Source: a gamma proteobacterium symbiont of Ctena orbiculata (GTDB lineage: Bacteria > Pseudomonadota > Gammaproteobacteria > Chromatiales > Chromatiaceae). From it: a DNA stretch of 64,000 bases. The stretch is from positions 29,925 to 93,924 of the forward strand of contig NATW01000117.1 in NCBI GenBank assembly GCA_003094555.1, written 5' to 3'. A program made the translations under genes and the position numbers. Of this stretch, positions 1 to 9,186 are shown piece by piece; position 1 is the stretch's first letter, and each line of letters begins with the position of its first letter. The notes below the pieces were generated by a model. It ran no database searches. It had not been told where the DNA came from and saw nothing but the letters and a program-made list of their open reading frames with translations.

Positions 1-15
1 AAATCCACAGACACG

Positions 16-1776
16 ATGAAGAAGCAGATCGAGCAACTGGTTACAGCAGCACTGAAACAGCTGACCTTGGACGGGGTGATTCCCCCGGAGACGGGGACTC
101 CGCCCAAGATTGAGCGCACCCGGGACAGCCAACATGGGGATTTCGCCACCAATATAGCGATGGTGCTGGCCAAGCCTGTGCGTACCAATCCCCGGGAACT
201 GGCGCAGATGATAGTCGACGCCCTGCCCGCGTCCGATCTGCTCGAACGCTGCGATATCGCCGGCCCAGGATTTATCAATTTCACCCTGACCGCGACCGCC
301 TATCACAGCCTGATACCCGCCATCATCAAACTGGGCCAGGGTTACGGGCGCAGTGACCTGGGTGAGGGTAAGCGCATCCAGGTGGAATTCGTCTCCGCCA
401 ACCCGACCGGCCCGCTTCACGTGGGACACGGCCGGGGAGCCGCCTACGGCTCGGTGGTGGCCGATCTGCTGCAGGCCGTCGGCTACGATGTGCATCGTGA
501 ATACTATGTCAACGATGCAGGCCGCCAGATGGATATCCTGGCAACATCGGTCTGGCTGCGCTACCTGGAGCTGTGTGACGAGAATCTGACCTTCCCCGCC
601 AACGGATACCGGGGGGACTATGTGTGGGATATCGCCGCCACACTTCACCGTGACCATGGCGAGACCTACAAGCATGACGCGGAAACGGTTTTTACCGGGA
701 TTGCTGCAGATGAACCCGCCGGGGGGGACAAGGAGGCGCATATCGATGATCTGATCGAGCGCGCCAAGCAGCTGTTGGGGGACAACCGCTATCGTTTCGT
801 CTTCGAGTTGGCACTCAACACCATTCTCGACGACATCCGTGATGACCTGGGGCTGTTCGGTGTCAACTATGAGGAGTGGTATTCCGAGCGCAGTCTCACG
901 CAGAGTGGCGCTGTCACCCGTGCCATCAAGCGACTGCGCAGCAGCGGTCACCTCTATGACAAGGATGGTGCAGTCTGGTTTCGCTCCACTGACTATGGGG
1001 ATGAAAAGGATCGAGTAGTGATACGCGATAACGGTCAGACGACCTATTTCGCATCCGATATCGCCTACCACATGGATAAATTGGAACGCGGTTTCGAGCG
1101 GGTCATCGATGTCTGGGGCGCCGACCACCATGGCTATGTACCGCGGGTCAAGGCGGCCCTGCAGGCATTGGGTGACGACGCTTCCAAACTGGATGTGTTA
1201 CTGGTGCAGTTCGCGATCCTCTATCGCAACGGTGAAAAGGTCCCCATGTCCACCCGCTCCGGTCAGTTCGTCACCCTGCGGGAGCTGCGCAAGGAGGTGG
1301 GCGCGGATGCGGCCCGCTTCTTCTATGTGATGCGCAAATGCGAACAACACATGGATTTCGATCTCGATCTGGCCAAGTCCCAGTCGAATGACAATCCTGT
1401 CTACTATGTGCAATATGCCCATGCCCGTATCTGCAGTGTATTTCTGCAGGCAAGCGAGCAATCGATTCCATTCGAAAGTGATCCTTCCGTGGTCGACTAC
1501 GGCTTGTTGAACGAACCCCATGAGCAGGCATTGATCACCAGCCTCGCCAAATATCCGGAGATCGTAGAGGCAGCGGCGCTGCACGAAGAGCCTCACCAGC
1601 TGACCCACTATCTGCGTGAACTGGCCAACGATTTCCACACCTACTACAACGCCCACAAATTCCTGATCTCAGACACTGCCCTGCGGGACTCCCGGTTACA
1701 GCTGATCCTGGCAACCCGACAGGTTGTACGCAACGGTTTGAATCTGCTTGGCGTCTCTGCACCGGAAAAGATGTGA
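16..1776 (+). CDS. argS: Arginyl-tRNA synthetase
   Basis: Class I aminoacyl-tRNA synthetase that charges tRNA-Arg with arginine in the cytoplasm. The 586-residue product has the family's usual length. It opens with the Arg-tRNA synthetase N-terminal domain (about 1-85, [14 protein letters not shown]). The HIGH signature is HVGHGRG at 135-141 inside [16 protein letters not shown]. The second signature is the relaxed VPMSTR form around 409-414, as is normal for ArgRS, which often lacks KMSKS. A DALR anticodon-binding domain (about 460-586, [13 protein letters not shown]) closes it. The start codon lies 15 bases from the window edge, so upstream signals cannot be judged. A SPOR-domain gene follows after four bases, a pairing common in gammaproteobacteria. 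Confidence 0.97.
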   Translation: MKKQIEQLVTAALKQLTLDGVIPPETGTPPKIERTRDSQHGDFATNIAMVLAKPVRTNPRELAQMIVDALPASDLLERCDIAGPGFINFTLTATAYHSLIPAIIKLGQGYGRSDLGEGKRIQVEFVSANPTGPLHVGHGRGAAYGSVVADLLQAVGYDVHREYYVNDAGRQMDILATSVWLRYLELCDENLTFPANGYRGDYVWDIAATLHRDHGETYKHDAETVFTGIAADEPAGGDKEAHIDDLIERAKQLLGDNRYRFVFELALNTILDDIRDDLGLFGVNYEEWYSERSLTQSGAVTRAIKRLRSSGHLYDKDGAVWFRSTDYGDEKDRVVIRDNGQTTYFASDIAYHMDKLERGFERVIDVWGADHHGYVPRVKAALQALGDDASKLDVLLVQFAILYRNGEKVPMSTRSGQFVTLRELRKEVGADAARFFYVMRKCEQHMDFDLDLAKSQSNDNPVYYVQYAHARICSVFLQASEQSIPFESDPSVVDYGLLNEPHEQALITSLAKYPEIVEAAALHEEPHQLTHYLRELANDFHTYYNAHKFLISDTALRDSRLQLILATRQVVRNGLNLLGVSAPEKM

Positions 1777-1780
1777 CATC

Positions 1781-2365
1781 ATGGCTGACTACAAGCACCG
1801 CGCCCAGAAAAAAAAGAACAAACGCCAAAGCAGTGGAAACTGCCTGATCTACCTGTTCGGCGGTATTGTCATCGGCGCCTTCCTGACGGGGCTGGCCTGG
1901 TTGAGACTCGGACCCGGCCTCTCCAGCAACACGGTACCAGGCGTCCCCAAACCCCGGCCAGACGCCACCAAGCAGGAGCAGTCGAACGCATCTAAACCCA
2001 CCTTTGAGTTTTACACCATCCTGCCCGAAATGGAGGTGGTGATACCGGATGAAGAGATTGTCACTCCGGAGGGTGTCAGTGATAGAAAGATACCCAAGGA
2101 GGCCGCCACCCCAAGCAAAAGGGAGTCAGGCAGTTATATCCTGCAGATGGGCTCATTCAGGAAGCATCGGGATGCGGACCGACGCAAGGCAAAGCTCGCA
2201 TTGATCGGGATAGAGGCGGAGATCCAGAAGGTAAGCATCAACAACCGGGACACCTATCATCGTGTCCGCAGCGGCCCCTATCGGAGCCAGTCCCGCTTGA
2301 ATGCGGTCAGGCGCCTCGCCAAGGACAACAATATCAACAGCCTGGTCATCAAGCTGAAAAAGTAG
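1781..2365 (+). CDS. SPOR-domain protein, FtsN-like
   Basis: Predicted inner-membrane protein that binds denuded septal peptidoglycan through a C-terminal SPOR domain. The ATG at 1781, four bases after the argS stop, is preferred over one at 1748 inside argS. From there the 194-residue product shows a short Lys/Arg-rich cytoplasmic tail (HRAQKKKNKRQSS), one membrane helix (about 18-38), a low-complexity Pro-rich periplasmic linker and the SPOR fold at about 115-190 (SYILQMGSFRKHRDADRRKA ... YHRVRSGPYRSQSRL). This order is that of FtsN, the activator of septal wall synthesis. True FtsN orthology is an inference from architecture and the argS neighbour; another SPOR family member is possible. 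Confidence 0.85.
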   Translation: MADYKHRAQKKKNKRQSSGNCLIYLFGGIVIGAFLTGLAWLRLGPGLSSNTVPGVPKPRPDATKQEQSNASKPTFEFYTILPEMEVVIPDEEIVTPEGVSDRKIPKEAATPSKRESGSYILQMGSFRKHRDADRRKAKLALIGIEAEIQKVSINNRDTYHRVRSGPYRSQSRLNAVRRLAKDNNINSLVIKLKK

Positions 2366-2424
2366 CCTGTCCCGATGAGAGGGGGATGAGACCACATGGA
2401 GAAGCTGGCAAAAGCCTCAGCGGC

Positions 2425-2661
2425 TCAATGCCTGTTCAGGCGTTCGATCCAGACATAGAGTTCCATGGCAGCCGGATCACAACGGGTGCAACTGGTGCCG
2501 CAATTGGCCTCAACCTTGCGTTGTTCGACCCTGCCCTTACGTACCCACTGCTGCAGCATACCCCTCACCGCATCGGGATCCGCATCCACATGCAATGCGA
2601 TATCGGCCAGGGTCGCCTGGCCGCGTTTGGATAGATAGTCCCTGATCGTGGTCAGCATCAT
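2425..2661 (-). CDS. feoC: FeoC-like winged-helix regulator with Cys motif
   Basis: Small third component of the Feo ferrous iron system, thought to sense iron or oxygen through cysteines and to tune FeoB stability or feo transcription. The 78-residue product has a winged helix at about 1-50 (TIRDYLSKRGQATLADIALH), then Cys54, Cys58 and Cys61 in the arrangement CxxxCxxC. Enterobacterial FeoC usually has four cysteines, so this one is a shorter variant. It begins seven bases after feoB on the same strand, which places it as last gene of feoABC. Two adjacent ATG codons (2661 and 2658) can serve as start. Gene identity rests on fold, cysteines and context together. Confidence 0.85.
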   Translation of the reverse strand: MMLTTIRDYLSKRGQATLADIALHVDADPDAVRGMLQQWVRKGRVEQRKVEANCGTSCTRCDPAAMELYVWIERLNRH

Positions 2662-2668
2662 TGCAGGT

Positions 2669-5026
2669 TCAGGCCCCCACCTCGGAAATCAACTGTTGCG
2701 AGCGTTGCGACCAGTATCTCAAGCCACCGATAATCGCCACCAGCAATACCAGCAGACCGATGATCCAAACAAATGCGCTTTGCGGATGATCGGCATAGGT
2801 CGCCAACTGATAGAAGAGACTTGCACTGATGAAGGCGATGCCGGTGGACCAGGCGACCACGAAGGCCGCCCAGCGTGGGCCTGCCTCACGCCGGATGGCA
2901 CCGATAGTGGCCACACAGGGGGAGTAGAGGAGGATAAACAGCAGATAGGCAAAGGCCCCGGCCCGGCCATCAAAGCGAGCCGCCATGGCGCCAAATACCC
3001 CCACATTGACCTGTTGCACCTCGGCAGCCGCCTGGGCACTGCTGATATCGCCCACATCCATGGCGAGGGGATCGGTGAGCAGATCCTTCACCCCGATGAG
3101 GTTTTCCGGCACAGTCACCAGGGCTGCAGCGATCGCTTGCCAGAAATCGAAGGCCTGATCACCCGCGGCTATCCCCGCCTCCTCATTGGCAAGATGGGTA
3201 TATAGTGCGTCGAGGGTTCCAACCACCGTCTCCTTGGCCAAAATACCGGTGAAGACACCAACTGTTGCGGGCCAGTTGTCCTGATGTATACCCATCGGCG
3301 ACAGCAGGGGTGTCACCGCCTTACTGATGCTGCTGAGCACGGAGTGTTCCGTATCCTCGTTACCGAAACTGCCATCGGTACCGATGGAGTTCAGGGTGTT
3401 GATCACCAGCACCATCAGCACGATCACCCTCCCCGCCTCCTTGATGAACAGCTTGACCCTGTCCCAGGTACGCAACATGACCCCCCTGATGGTAGGCATA
3501 TGGTAGTGGGGCAACTCCATCATGAAACCCGCGCTCTCACCGGAGAGCAGGGTCTTCTTCATGATCATCCCTGTGAGAATCGCCACCACGATGCCAATGA
3601 GATAGAGGCCGAAAACCAGGTTCTGCCCGTTCGCCGGAAAGAAGGCGGCGGCAAACAGCACATACACCGGCAACCGGGCGCCACAGGACATGAAGGGATT
3701 CATCAGGATGGTCAGTTTTCGTTCTCTCTCACTCTCCAGGGTACGGGTCGCCATCACCGCCGGTACGTTACAACCAAAGCCGACGATCATCGGCACGAAC
3801 GCCTTGCCCGGTAGTCCTATGGAACGCATGAAGCGATCCATGACAAAGGCGGCCCTGGCCATATAGCCGGAGTCCTCCACCACCGAGAGGAAAAGATAGA
3901 GGGCGGTGATGATGGGTATGAAGGTGGCCACCACCTGAATACCGCCGCCGGCGCCGTCGGCCAGCAGCACGATCAACCAGTCCGCAACCCCCATCGATCC
4001 CAACACCTGGCCGAAACCGTCGACGAAGATGGCGCCTGCGATACCGTCGAAGAGATCGATGAAGGCGCCACCGATATTGATCGCGAACATGAACATCAGG
4101 TACATCACGGCAAGGAACACCGGTATCCCGAAGAGGCGGCTCAATACCACCTTGTCGATACGATCACTCATGGTCTTCTCAACCCGGCCAGGCAGTTGGG
4201 TCACATTCTGGGAAATGGCATGGGCATGGCCGTAACGGGTATCCGCAATATGGATATCCGGGTCCTCGTCAACACGATCCTCGATCACCTCCTGCCACTG
4301 GTGGACCTGGGTCTGCAATGCCTCATCGGCATAGTCCAGGGCAAAGCGGTCACCCTCCAGCATCTTCAACAGCAGCCAACGCCGCTGCGAGTGGCTCTTA
4401 TGCTTGGCCTGATGCAGGGCAGGCTCCATCGCCATGATCGCCTGTTCCACCACTTCATCCTGGGCAAGGGCGAATCCGCCACTCACTTCACCGGCGGCCA
4501 GATCCTGAATCGCGGCCTTCAGTTTGGTAACACCTTCACCACTTACGGCGACGATGGGTACCACGGGACACCCCAGGTCCTGGCTGAGACGTTGGATATC
4601 GATATTGATACCGCGCTTGCGTGCCACATCCATCATGTTCAGGGCCAACAGCAGCGGCACCCCCATCTCCAGCATCTGAACGGAGAAATAGAGATTCCGC
4701 TCGAGATTGGAGGCATCCACGATATTGACGATGAGATCCGCATCCCCGGAGAGGAGATAGTCCCGGGTCACCTTCTCATCCAGGGAGGTGGCATCCATAG
4801 AGTAGATGCCGGGCAGGTCGACCACACTCACTTCCGTGCTGTCGATGCTGAAGCGACCCTCCTTCCTGTCCACCGTCACCCCTGGCCAATTCCCGGTACG
4901 CTGACGAATCCCTGTCAGCTTATTGAACAGTGCGGTCTTGCCACAATTGGGATTGCCCGCAAGGGCGATGGTCAGGGGATGCTGTGAGGGTGCAGACTCC
5001 GGAGAGCTCTCTTCATGACAGGCCAC
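2669..5026 (-). CDS. feoB: Ferrous iron transporter FeoB
   Basis: Inner-membrane Fe2+ permease with a cytoplasmic G domain. The 785 residues begin with the GTPase: G1 GNPNCGKT (24-31), G2 around GNWPGVTV, G3 DLPG, and G4 as NMMD in LALNMMD. The helical guanine-dissociation-inhibitor region follows, then the polytopic membrane part with the two Gate motifs: GFGCNVPAVMATRTL and SCGARLPVYVLF in the first, and GVFTGILAKETVVGTL in the second. Both conserved Gate cysteines are present. It lies eight bases downstream of feoA and seven upstream of feoC, so the three are almost certainly one transcript, under the Fur-box promoter ahead of feoA. Length and motifs are typical, with no sign of damage. 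Confidence 0.97.
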   Translation of the reverse strand: MACHEESSPESAPSQHPLTIALAGNPNCGKTALFNKLTGIRQRTGNWPGVTVDRKEGRFSIDSTEVSVVDLPGIYSMDATSLDEKVTRDYLLSGDADLIVNIVDASNLERNLYFSVQMLEMGVPLLLALNMMDVARKRGINIDIQRLSQDLGCPVVPIVAVSGEGVTKLKAAIQDLAAGEVSGGFALAQDEVVEQAIMAMEPALHQAKHKSHSQRRWLLLKMLEGDRFALDYADEALQTQVHQWQEVIEDRVDEDPDIHIADTRYGHAHAISQNVTQLPGRVEKTMSDRIDKVVLSRLFGIPVFLAVMYLMFMFAINIGGAFIDLFDGIAGAIFVDGFGQVLGSMGVADWLIVLLADGAGGGIQVVATFIPIITALYLFLSVVEDSGYMARAAFVMDRFMRSIGLPGKAFVPMIVGFGCNVPAVMATRTLESERERKLTILMNPFMSCGARLPVYVLFAAAFFPANGQNLVFGLYLIGIVVAILTGMIMKKTLLSGESAGFMMELPHYHMPTIRGVMLRTWDRVKLFIKEAGRVIVLMVLVINTLNSIGTDGSFGNEDTEHSVLSSISKAVTPLLSPMGIHQDNWPATVGVFTGILAKETVVGTLDALYTHLANEEAGIAAGDQAFDFWQAIAAALVTVPENLIGVKDLLTDPLAMDVGDISSAQAAAEVQQVNVGVFGAMAARFDGRAGAFAYLLFILLYSPCVATIGAIRREAGPRWAAFVVAWSTGIAFISASLFYQLATYADHPQSAFVWIIGLLVLLVAIIGGLRYWSQRSQQLISEVGA

Positions 5027-5034
5027 GACTACAC

Positions 5035-5313
5035 CTAGGCCCGTTTGTTTGCATCTTCAAGATCGAGTGGCAGCATCAACAACTTCTCGGCGACCCCCGC
5101 CCCGAGCGCCACCCTGGCGCCCTGGTTGGCCACCACCACGCCGGCACCACGTCGTTGTATCAACTCGATTTCAGAGCCCATTCTCAATCCTAAACTCAGC
5201 AGTCTGTGGACCAGATGCCTGCCACCCATGATGCGCTTGATCCTGGCACGACGACCCACCGGCAGCCTGGCCAGGGAGATCAATTCCTCTGTAATGGTGC
5301 TGTCGGAGGCCAC
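5035..5313 (-). CDS. feoA: FeoA, SH3-like partner of FeoB
   Basis: Small cytoplasmic SH3-fold protein needed for FeoB-mediated Fe2+ uptake. The 92 residues show the FeoA pattern: RARIKRIMGGRHLVHRLLSLGLRMGSEIEL, then a hydrophobic strand region with VVVANQGARVALGAGVAEKLLML. The start codon is GTG (5311-5313) and no clear Shine-Dalgarno sequence precedes it, so the exact start is less sure than the gene. It is the first gene of the feoABC operon, 25 bases from the Fur box. Confidence 0.93.
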   Translation of the reverse strand: MASDSTITEELISLARLPVGRRARIKRIMGGRHLVHRLLSLGLRMGSEIELIQRRGAGVVVANQGARVALGAGVAEKLLMLPLDLEDANKRA

Positions 5314-5337
5314 AAACGATCCACAAACCTTTAAATG

Positions 5338-5354
5338 TTAATGATTCTCATTAA
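5338..5354 (-). promoter_or_regulatory. Fur box of the feoABC operon
   Basis: TTAATGATTCTCATTAA is a perfect 7-1-1-1-7 palindrome (TTAATGA, three-base centre, TCATTAA) that closely matches the core of the classic Fur operator with its AATGAT/ATCATT halves. It sits 25 bases upstream of the feoA start and covers the -10 element predicted here. Binding of Fe2+-Fur would therefore block RNA polymerase, giving iron repression of ferrous iron uptake. Confidence 0.88.
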
Positions 5355-5378
5355 AGCAGGGAATCGGCCTGCTTGCAA
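5350..5378 (-). promoter_or_regulatory. Predicted sigma-70 promoter of feoABC
   Basis: On the minus strand a -35 hexamer TTGCAA (5373-5378) is followed, after exactly 17 bases, by a -10 hexamer TTTAAT (5350-5355, five of six consensus bases). The -10 hexamer overlaps the Fur palindrome. No transcript data are available; the call is by eye. Confidence 0.6.
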
Positions 5379-5402
5379 TCGGCAAACCAGAGTATATCCC
5401 AA

Positions 5403-6131
5403 TTAACTAATATGCTTCCTGCACAGCAGGTCGATCCGGTGCGGCTTGAGAAACTCCGCACCCCGGGGGCCCAGATGTTCCATGAATGCCGCCCTGATCT
5501 TGGCATAGCGCTGCTGGTCGATCTGCAGCTTGGTATGGGTAACTTTCAGAAAACGGGATTCAAACACCTCCCAGGAGTCATATCTGCCGGGCACATTTAG
5601 GAAATGCTGACCCAGCAGGGCCATATCATCTCTCTCGGACAAAGACCGAATCGCCTTGAAGGCGATCTCTCTGACCCTTTTCTCGTCATGCACCAGGCTC
5701 ATCAATGCATTGAACTCACCCGCATAGACAGGCTCTGAAAAATAGGCCCTACCGCCAGGTTTAAGCACCCTGGCAACCTCACTCATCGCATCGGGCATGA
5801 CCGACTCGGGTACATGGTGGAGTGATTTCAGCATCATCACCACATCCACACTCTGATCAGGTTCACTGATCGATTGCGCCCCTTCCAGGCGAAAGCTGAC
5901 ATTGGTCACCGGGTCGTGCAGATTCTTCTCATGCTGAACAGCATCGACCTCAGTGGCAATAAAATGACAATCGGGATGTGCCTGTGCCAATTGACGGGTA
6001 ATCCAGGCACTGCCGCAGCCTAACTCCAGGACCTTCGAGCCACTGAAGCCCAGCAGCTGTTCCATGAGTTCGATTTCTGTACCCGTTCGGGAGGCCGCCT
6101 GATTATCCAGAACCATTCGATTTGCTGACAT
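5403..6131 (-). CDS. Class I SAM-dependent methyltransferase
   Basis: Cytoplasmic methyltransferase of the Methyltransf_11 type; the substrate cannot be told. Starting at the ATG at 6131 gives 242 residues with the glycine-rich SAM motif LELGCG at 35-40, a following acidic turn (FIATEVDAVQHEKN), and the later strands VDVVMMLKSLHHVPE and VLKPGGRAYFSEPVYAGEF. These are the usual ubiE/arsM-style landmarks. The open frame runs on to 6242, but the extra 37 residues do not resemble the family. It follows the feo promoter region in the opposite sense to clc and appears to be a single-gene unit. Confidence 0.85.
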   Translation of the reverse strand: MSANRMVLDNQAASRTGTEIELMEQLLGFSGSKVLELGCGSAWITRQLAQAHPDCHFIATEVDAVQHEKNLHDPVTNVSFRLEGAQSISEPDQSVDVVMMLKSLHHVPESVMPDAMSEVARVLKPGGRAYFSEPVYAGEFNALMSLVHDEKRVREIAFKAIRSLSERDDMALLGQHFLNVPGRYDSWEVFESRFLKVTHTKLQIDQQRYAKIRAAFMEHLGPRGAEFLKPHRIDLLCRKHIS

Positions 6132-6384
6132 ACCGCTACTGCTCAAGTATATTAACCGACTATTACAAAGTGCCCATCCAGAGACAACCACAACCTGCGT
6201 AGACACCAGTGAGTCATCCCTCGCCGGCGATAGGGACAGCACATAAGCCCGATCTACTCAGGGATGCGAATTCAGGACGTCGACCAACAATCAGCCTCAG
6301 GTGTAGGCCAGCATATCACCTGGCGGTGGTGGATGGACACCCAAGGTTGACATCAATAAACGCTAAACGACAGGTATCCCAATC

Positions 6385-8115
6385 GTGCCCTTTACAGGGA
6401 TTATCAACTGGTTAGACCGACTGCGTCTGCAACTCTCGCGTCACGATGCGCTGGTGATTCTATCCGTTTTAGGATTGATCTGCGGCTTCGTTACTGGGAT
6501 TGTCATCATACTCTTCCGCCTCCTTGTCGAGTCGACCCAGGCCAGCTTTCTGCCCGGCGGGGAGGTGGAGAATTATGAAGCCCTGCACCCCTTGATACGC
6601 CTTGTATTGCCCATCCTCGGCGGTCTGCTGCTCGGATTTATCTTTCTTCGTTTTGCCAAGGGCCTGCATGTACTGGGTATTCCAAGGGTGATGGAACGTC
6701 TGATCTACCACCAGGGCCATATCTCCCTGCGTGGTTTTATGCTGCAGTTTTTCGGCGCCGCCATCGCCATCATCAGCGGTCACTCGGTCGGTCGGGAAGG
6801 CCCCCATGTGTTTCTCGGTGCCGCCAGCGGCTCCCTGCTGGGACAATACCTATCACTGCCCAATAACAGCATTCGCACCCTGGTCGGTTGCGGTACCGCG
6901 GCCGGCATCTCCGCCTCCTTCGATACCCCACTGGCAGGAGTCATCTTTGCCTTGGAAGTGGTGATGATGGAGTACACCCTGGTCAGCTTCATTCCGATCA
7001 TGCTCGCCGCTGTCAGCGCCAACAGTCTCTCGCTGATCGTTTTCGATGGTGAACGGGTATTCGATACCGCGATCATTGAATTGGGCTCCCTGCATGAGCT
7101 GATTTTCATCCTGCTGCTGGGCCTGGCGGCCGGTGTGGCCTCGGCGGCCTATGTCAGCCTGATCCAGTTGATCTCAGACAAGACCCAGAACATGACATTT
7201 TGGATGCGTAACGCCGCTGCCGGCGTGTTGATCGGCCTGATTGCCCTTGCGGTTCCCCAGGTGATGGGGATCGGTTATGACACGGTCAACCAGATCCTGC
7301 TCGGTGAGCTGGGGTATTACCTGATACTGACCCTGGTTGTGATGAAGATTGTGGCAACCGCGGTCAGTATAGGTTTGGGTATACCCGGCGGCACCATCGG
7401 ACCCGCCCTTTTTATCGGCGCCGCGGTTGGCGGTGTTATCGCTCCCCTGCCCGGTATGCTATTTGAGGGCCAGGTATCCGACCCCGGAGTCTATGCATTG
7501 ATCGGTATGGGGGCGGTGATGGGGGCCGCCCTGCAGGCGCCCCTGGCCGCATTGACCGCCATCATCGAACTGACCCACAATCCTGAGATCATCATGCCGG
7601 GGATGCTTGCCATCGTCATCGCCAGCCTGGTCAACAGTGAGCTGTTCGGTAAATCATCGATGTTTCACACCCTGCTGGAAGCCACGGGCCTCAACTACCA
7701 TACCGATCCGGTGATGCAATCCTTGCGCCGTATCGGTGCGGCAAGCTTTATGAACCGAAACCTAGCCCGGGTACAACCTCAAATACATCGTGATGCGGCA
7801 AGACTGCTACTCGATAAGAATCCTGAGTGGATAGTGATCAAGGGGGAGCAGGATCAGATGGCACTGATGCCGGCAGTGGATCTGCTGCGCATCCTGGAAC
7901 AGCGAGGGGAGGAGGAGTTCGACCTGCTTTCACTGCCGGCCACCCGCTATGAACTGGCCCCGCTACGCATGCAGGCAACCCTACAGGAGGCGCTGGAATT
8001 ATTGGACAACAGCCAGGCGGATGCACTCTATATCGAGTGGTACGATGAGGACCACTACTGGCGCATCCAAGGTATACTCACCCGTCCTATGATCGAATCG
8101 GCCTATCACTTTTAG
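6385..8115 (+). CDS. CLC-family chloride channel/transporter with C-terminal CBS-like region
   Basis: Polytopic inner-membrane anion channel or exchanger. It uses a GTG start and is 576 residues long. The CLC core (about 20-440) has the external gate motif GREGP at 136-140 with gating Glu138, the VLGIP loop, and the GGTIGP loop near 335-340. The soluble tail (about 450-576) looks like a CBS pair. By eye against Escherichia coli ClC, the pore Ser107 position is Leu (VLGIP instead of SGIP), the inner proton Glu203 position is Val (ALEVVM), and the Tyr445 position falls in KSSMF. That would fit a passive channel or an uncoupled carrier rather than a strict Cl-/H+ antiporter. It is followed by ppk2, with a 93-base gap. 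Confidence 0.92.
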   Translation: MPFTGIINWLDRLRLQLSRHDALVILSVLGLICGFVTGIVIILFRLLVESTQASFLPGGEVENYEALHPLIRLVLPILGGLLLGFIFLRFAKGLHVLGIPRVMERLIYHQGHISLRGFMLQFFGAAIAIISGHSVGREGPHVFLGAASGSLLGQYLSLPNNSIRTLVGCGTAAGISASFDTPLAGVIFALEVVMMEYTLVSFIPIMLAAVSANSLSLIVFDGERVFDTAIIELGSLHELIFILLLGLAAGVASAAYVSLIQLISDKTQNMTFWMRNAAAGVLIGLIALAVPQVMGIGYDTVNQILLGELGYYLILTLVVMKIVATAVSIGLGIPGGTIGPALFIGAAVGGVIAPLPGMLFEGQVSDPGVYALIGMGAVMGAALQAPLAALTAIIELTHNPEIIMPGMLAIVIASLVNSELFGKSSMFHTLLEATGLNYHTDPVMQSLRRIGAASFMNRNLARVQPQIHRDAARLLLDKNPEWIVIKGEQDQMALMPAVDLLRILEQRGEEEFDLLSLPATRYELAPLRMQATLQEALELLDNSQADALYIEWYDEDHYWRIQGILTRPMIESAYHF

Positions 8116-8208
8116 TGATGCCCTCATCATTGGAAAAATAGCAACATTTAACGACCAAAAAGCATAAAATAGCAGATTGGCAATGCAGCTTTGCAAGAAG
8201 GGGGCAAC

Positions 8209-9123
8209 ATGAGCGAAGACAACAAAAACCCTGAAACGATCTTAATCGATGAACAGCCTGTCAGGCTCGACGAACTGTTGAGCGACTACGAGCGCGTCAA
8301 ACAGCAGATTGCGCAAGAGAAAAAAGACAACAATAAGGCGATTCGACGATACAAAAGGGAGGAGGAGCTAAAGCCCTACCAGGCTGAGCTGATTCGTCTG
8401 CAGCAGTACCTGGAGAAGACCGGGACCCGCATGATCATCCTCTTCGAAGGGCGCGATGCCGCGGGCAAGGGCGGCACCATCCGTCGGGTTACCCGCTATA
8501 TGAACGAGAAGCATTATCGGGTGGTTGCCCTGGGCAAACCCACCGATGAACAGAAGACCCAGTGGTTTTTTCAGAAGTATGTCGCACAATTTCCGCGCGG
8601 TGGTGAAATAGTGCTGTTCGATCGCAGCTGGTACAACCGTGCAGTGGTCGAACCGATCTTCGGATTCTGTTCCAAGGAGGAGTATGACGACTTCATTACC
8701 GGCTGTCCGGGATTCGAGAAAGACCTGGTTCGACAGGGCACCATTCTGGTGAAGCTCTACTTCTCAGTCACCAAGGAGGAGCAGGCAAGACGCTTCGCGC
8801 GACGCAAGACGGATGCCCTGCGTCAGTGGAAGCTCTCTGAGATCGACGTTCAGGCCCAGGACCGGTGGGACGACTTCACCAATCAGAAATATGAGATGTT
8901 GAAAAACACAAACACCACCCATGCGCCCTGGACCATCATCCGCTCAAACGACAAACACCTGGCCCGCTTGAACGCCATGAAGGTGATCCTCAACTCGGTG
9001 CCCTATGATCGTCTCAATCACGATCTCGATTTCGTGCCCGATCACGAGATAGTGATCTCCGGCTCCCGGGAGTTGGAACTGATGGAGGCACAACGTCTGC
9101 AACAGGGCAAGTTCGTTCACTGA
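8209..9123 (+). CDS. ppk2: Polyphosphate kinase 2
   Basis: Transfers phosphate between polyphosphate and nucleotides (most often poly-P plus NDP to NTP). The ATG at 8209 has a strong ribosome site (GAAGGGGG) and yields 304 residues, normal for a one-domain PPK2. Walker A is GRDAAGKGG at 81-89, and the Walker B/lid region is FDRSWYNRAVVEP beginning near 137. The ending (NHDLDFVPDHEIVISGSRELE) is characteristic of class I PPK2. The Lys/Glu-rich N-terminus (about 25-60) is likely helical. Nucleotide preference cannot be read from sequence. A possible link to the phosphate transporter locus at 42-48 kb is inference only. Confidence 0.95.
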   Translation: MSEDNKNPETILIDEQPVRLDELLSDYERVKQQIAQEKKDNNKAIRRYKREEELKPYQAELIRLQQYLEKTGTRMIILFEGRDAAGKGGTIRRVTRYMNEKHYRVVALGKPTDEQKTQWFFQKYVAQFPRGGEIVLFDRSWYNRAVVEPIFGFCSKEEYDDFITGCPGFEKDLVRQGTILVKLYFSVTKEEQARRFARRKTDALRQWKLSEIDVQAQDRWDDFTNQKYEMLKNTNTTHAPWTIIRSNDKHLARLNAMKVILNSVPYDRLNHDLDFVPDHEIVISGSRELELMEAQRLQQGKFVH

Positions 9124-9186
9124 CAGGGCTCAAAACGGGCGGCCCGTGTCGCCCGTTTCCATTGAATAGAGGCGCGGACAGAGCCC

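Noticed and set aside
4196..4987. 263-codon frame on the plus strand opposite feoB
   Set aside because: It mirrors feoB codon structure and encodes a His/Gln-rich product with no family motif; feoB itself is unambiguous.
6132..6242. N-terminal extension of the methyltransferase
   Set aside because: Extra residues are unlike the family and ATG 6131 gives a normal length.
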